From: Syntrophomonas sp.
Lineage (GTDB): Bacteria > Bacillota > Syntrophomonadia > Syntrophomonadales > Syntrophomonadaceae
Reading direction: 5' to 3'
Assembly: GCA_028709355.1 (NCBI GenBank)
Contig: JAQVXF010000070.1
Coordinates: 1-6,450 of the forward strand
DNA: 6,450 nucleotides
This document shows positions 5,431 through 6,450 of the stretch, piece after piece. Each line of letters starts with the position of its first letter. Within the stretch, counting starts at the first letter, position 1. Below the pieces are notes generated by a model. It worked only from the letters and a program-made list of their open reading frames with translations. It did no database searches and was not told where the DNA came from. Made by a program: the position numbers and the translations under genes.

Positions 5431-6450
5431 TTATTCTTTATGCCCGGTCATCGCTGCGATACGCTGGACTGCCCGCGTCAAGGCCGGCGGAATCTCCGCC
5501 GCCGGGCAAGACCGGATCGATTCCTCCACATCTTGTAGCTGAGTTTCGGGGCTTCGCCCAATAAATAGGATCGCCGCCAGGTCGGGTTCCAGCCAGAACA
5601 GATTCTCCTCCCCGATTAGTGTCCGCAGGCTATCATTTATCGATGCATTAGAACCCACCGCGATAGCCTCTCTATCTGGTTGGTCCTGGTTCAGATCCTG
5701 GCTGGGCGAGACCACGCCAAGCTCTGCGATCACAACCGACGGAATGTCGAATCCGGCAGCTAATTTGGCATACTGAAGGAGATGCTGCTTGGTGCCGCAA
5801 TCGATCACGGTAATGCCCACCCGGCCCAGGTCTATCCCCATGCCGGCAGCAACCAGGCATATGGCGAATTTGGTGGTAGAGTCGGCCACCAGGATAACTC
5901 CGGCGCTGAAGAATATCTCATTGCGGTGGGTATCCTGGAAGTTGTGCCGCCCCAGCTCCTGCTCCTCCTGGGTGTCAAAAACTTCTGCCCCTACTGTAGC
6001 CAAGGTAGTCCCCCCACCGGGTTCGCGCCGGACCAGCCAAATCTGGTGCGGCCTGGTGATGTCGATGAACGCCGGGCAGTGAGTAGCCAGCAAGACCTGA
6101 TGGCCGGAGCTGAGAGCCAGCAGACGATCCCGGAAGACCTTTATTTTTTGCGGGTGCAGGAACAGCTCTGGTCCATCGATAGCCAGGATGGCCCCCTCTT
6201 TCTTGATCTCCCCGTAAGCCATCAATGTAGAGATGATGATCGCGCTCTGTAATCCGGCCCCAGCTCTCTCCGCTACAGTATGATTACCCATCTCATCCAC
6301 CAGCAGGCGAACGTTCCGGAACGGGTCCACTGAATGGTGGAGGGCCATGTGTAACGATGCCTCACTCGGCTGGGTCCCAAACCCCATCTGATCCAATCCT
6401 GAATCCAATGCTTGCTCCAGTTCCAGCAAATCTGGGTTCCTAAGAAAAGT
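5431..6450 (-). CDS. OLD-family ATPase/TOPRIM protein, degenerate active sites (partial, 5' end outside window)
   Basis: The C-terminal 339 residues of an OLD (overcoming lysogenisation defect) type protein. The frame stays open to the window edge, so the N-terminal Walker A half is missing; a TTG at 6427-6429 is not taken as the start. In visible-fragment numbering, the ABC-type signature region is AGAGLQSAIII (63-73). Walker B is AILAIDGPELFLHP (87-100) and the His switch is LLATHCP (120-126). The TOPRIM domain follows with RNEIFFSAGVILVADSTTKF (176-195). The C-terminal part (about 280-339) includes FWLEPDLAAIL. Family members normally have EEPE at Walker B and EG(x)TE plus DxD in TOPRIM. 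Here the catalytic glutamate is G93, the TOPRIM glutamate is A189, and the DxD position reads A-E-L (242-244). It is therefore probably nuclease-dead and perhaps slow or unable to hydrolyse ATP. It is the first visible gene of the unit with ku and ligD, so a structural or regulatory role in end repair is possible but unproven. Confidence 0.8.
   Translation of the reverse strand, partial: TFLRNPDLLELEQALDSGLDQMGFGTQPSEASLHMALHHSVDPFRNVRLLVDEMGNHTVAERAGAGLQSAIIISTLMAYGEIKKEGAILAIDGPELFLHPQKIKVFRDRLLALSSGHQVLLATHCPAFIDITRPHQIWLVRREPGGGTTLATVGAEVFDTQEEQELGRHNFQDTHRNEIFFSAGVILVADSTTKFAICLVAAGMGIDLGRVGITVIDCGTKQHLLQYAKLAAGFDIPSVVIAELGVVSPSQDLNQDQPDREAIAVGSNASINDSLRTLIGEENLFWLEPDLAAILFIGRSPETQLQDVEESIRSCPAAEIPPALTRAVQRIAAMTGHKE

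Noticed and set aside
5782..6252. 156-codon open frame on the plus strand
   Set aside because: It is antisense to the OLD-like gene, whose translation matches a known family with motifs in order.
6427..6429. TTG as start codon of the OLD-like gene
   Set aside because: The frame is open for seven more codons to the window edge, and the family needs an N-terminal ATPase half with Walker A, so the true start lies outside.
1..6450. Mobile element, CRISPR array or tRNA
   Set aside because: No transposase, terminal repeats, direct repeat-spacer pattern or tRNA cloverleaf was found on either strand by eye.

Overview
The window reads as chromosomal DNA from a bacterium, most likely a clostridia-like Bacillota. 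The case for this is indirect: a stand-alone VanW-domain protein, a c-di-GMP-I riboswitch with an intrinsic terminator, strong AGGAGG-type ribosome binding sites, a rubrerythrin-type ferritin-like protein, and a Ku/LigD pair. The lineage is an inference and no marker gene fixes it. All five genes lie on the minus strand, so transcription runs from the right edge to the left. Coding DNA is fairly GC-rich, while the left edge and the riboswitch promoter region are AT-rich.

Right half (6450 down to 2045): a tightly packed three-gene unit. First comes the C-terminal part of an OLD-family protein (ABC/SMC-type ATPase plus TOPRIM domain), cut by the window edge. After an 18-base gap comes ku, and after a 57-base gap comes ligD. 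Ku and LigD form the bacterial two-component non-homologous end-joining machine: Ku binds broken ends and recruits LigD, which trims, fills and seals them. LigD has the order phosphoesterase, ligase, polymerase, with the key catalytic residues of all three domains present. The OLD-like partner is odd: the catalytic glutamate after Walker B is glycine, and the TOPRIM acidic residues are replaced, so it looks like a nuclease-dead, possibly ATP-hydrolysis-deficient relative of OLD placed in a DNA-repair operon.

Middle (2044 to 1267): a ferritin-like di-iron protein with its own extended -10 promoter and Shine-Dalgarno, followed by a non-coding stretch with a bulged hairpin.

Left (1266 to 1): a c-di-GMP-I riboswitch, a factor-independent terminator, and a membrane-anchored VanW-domain protein. 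The riboswitch P3 tip can pair with the 5' arm of the terminator, which suggests that c-di-GMP binding turns the gene off. The last 135 bases are AT-rich and non-coding, with a perfect 8-bp hairpin downstream of the VanW gene.
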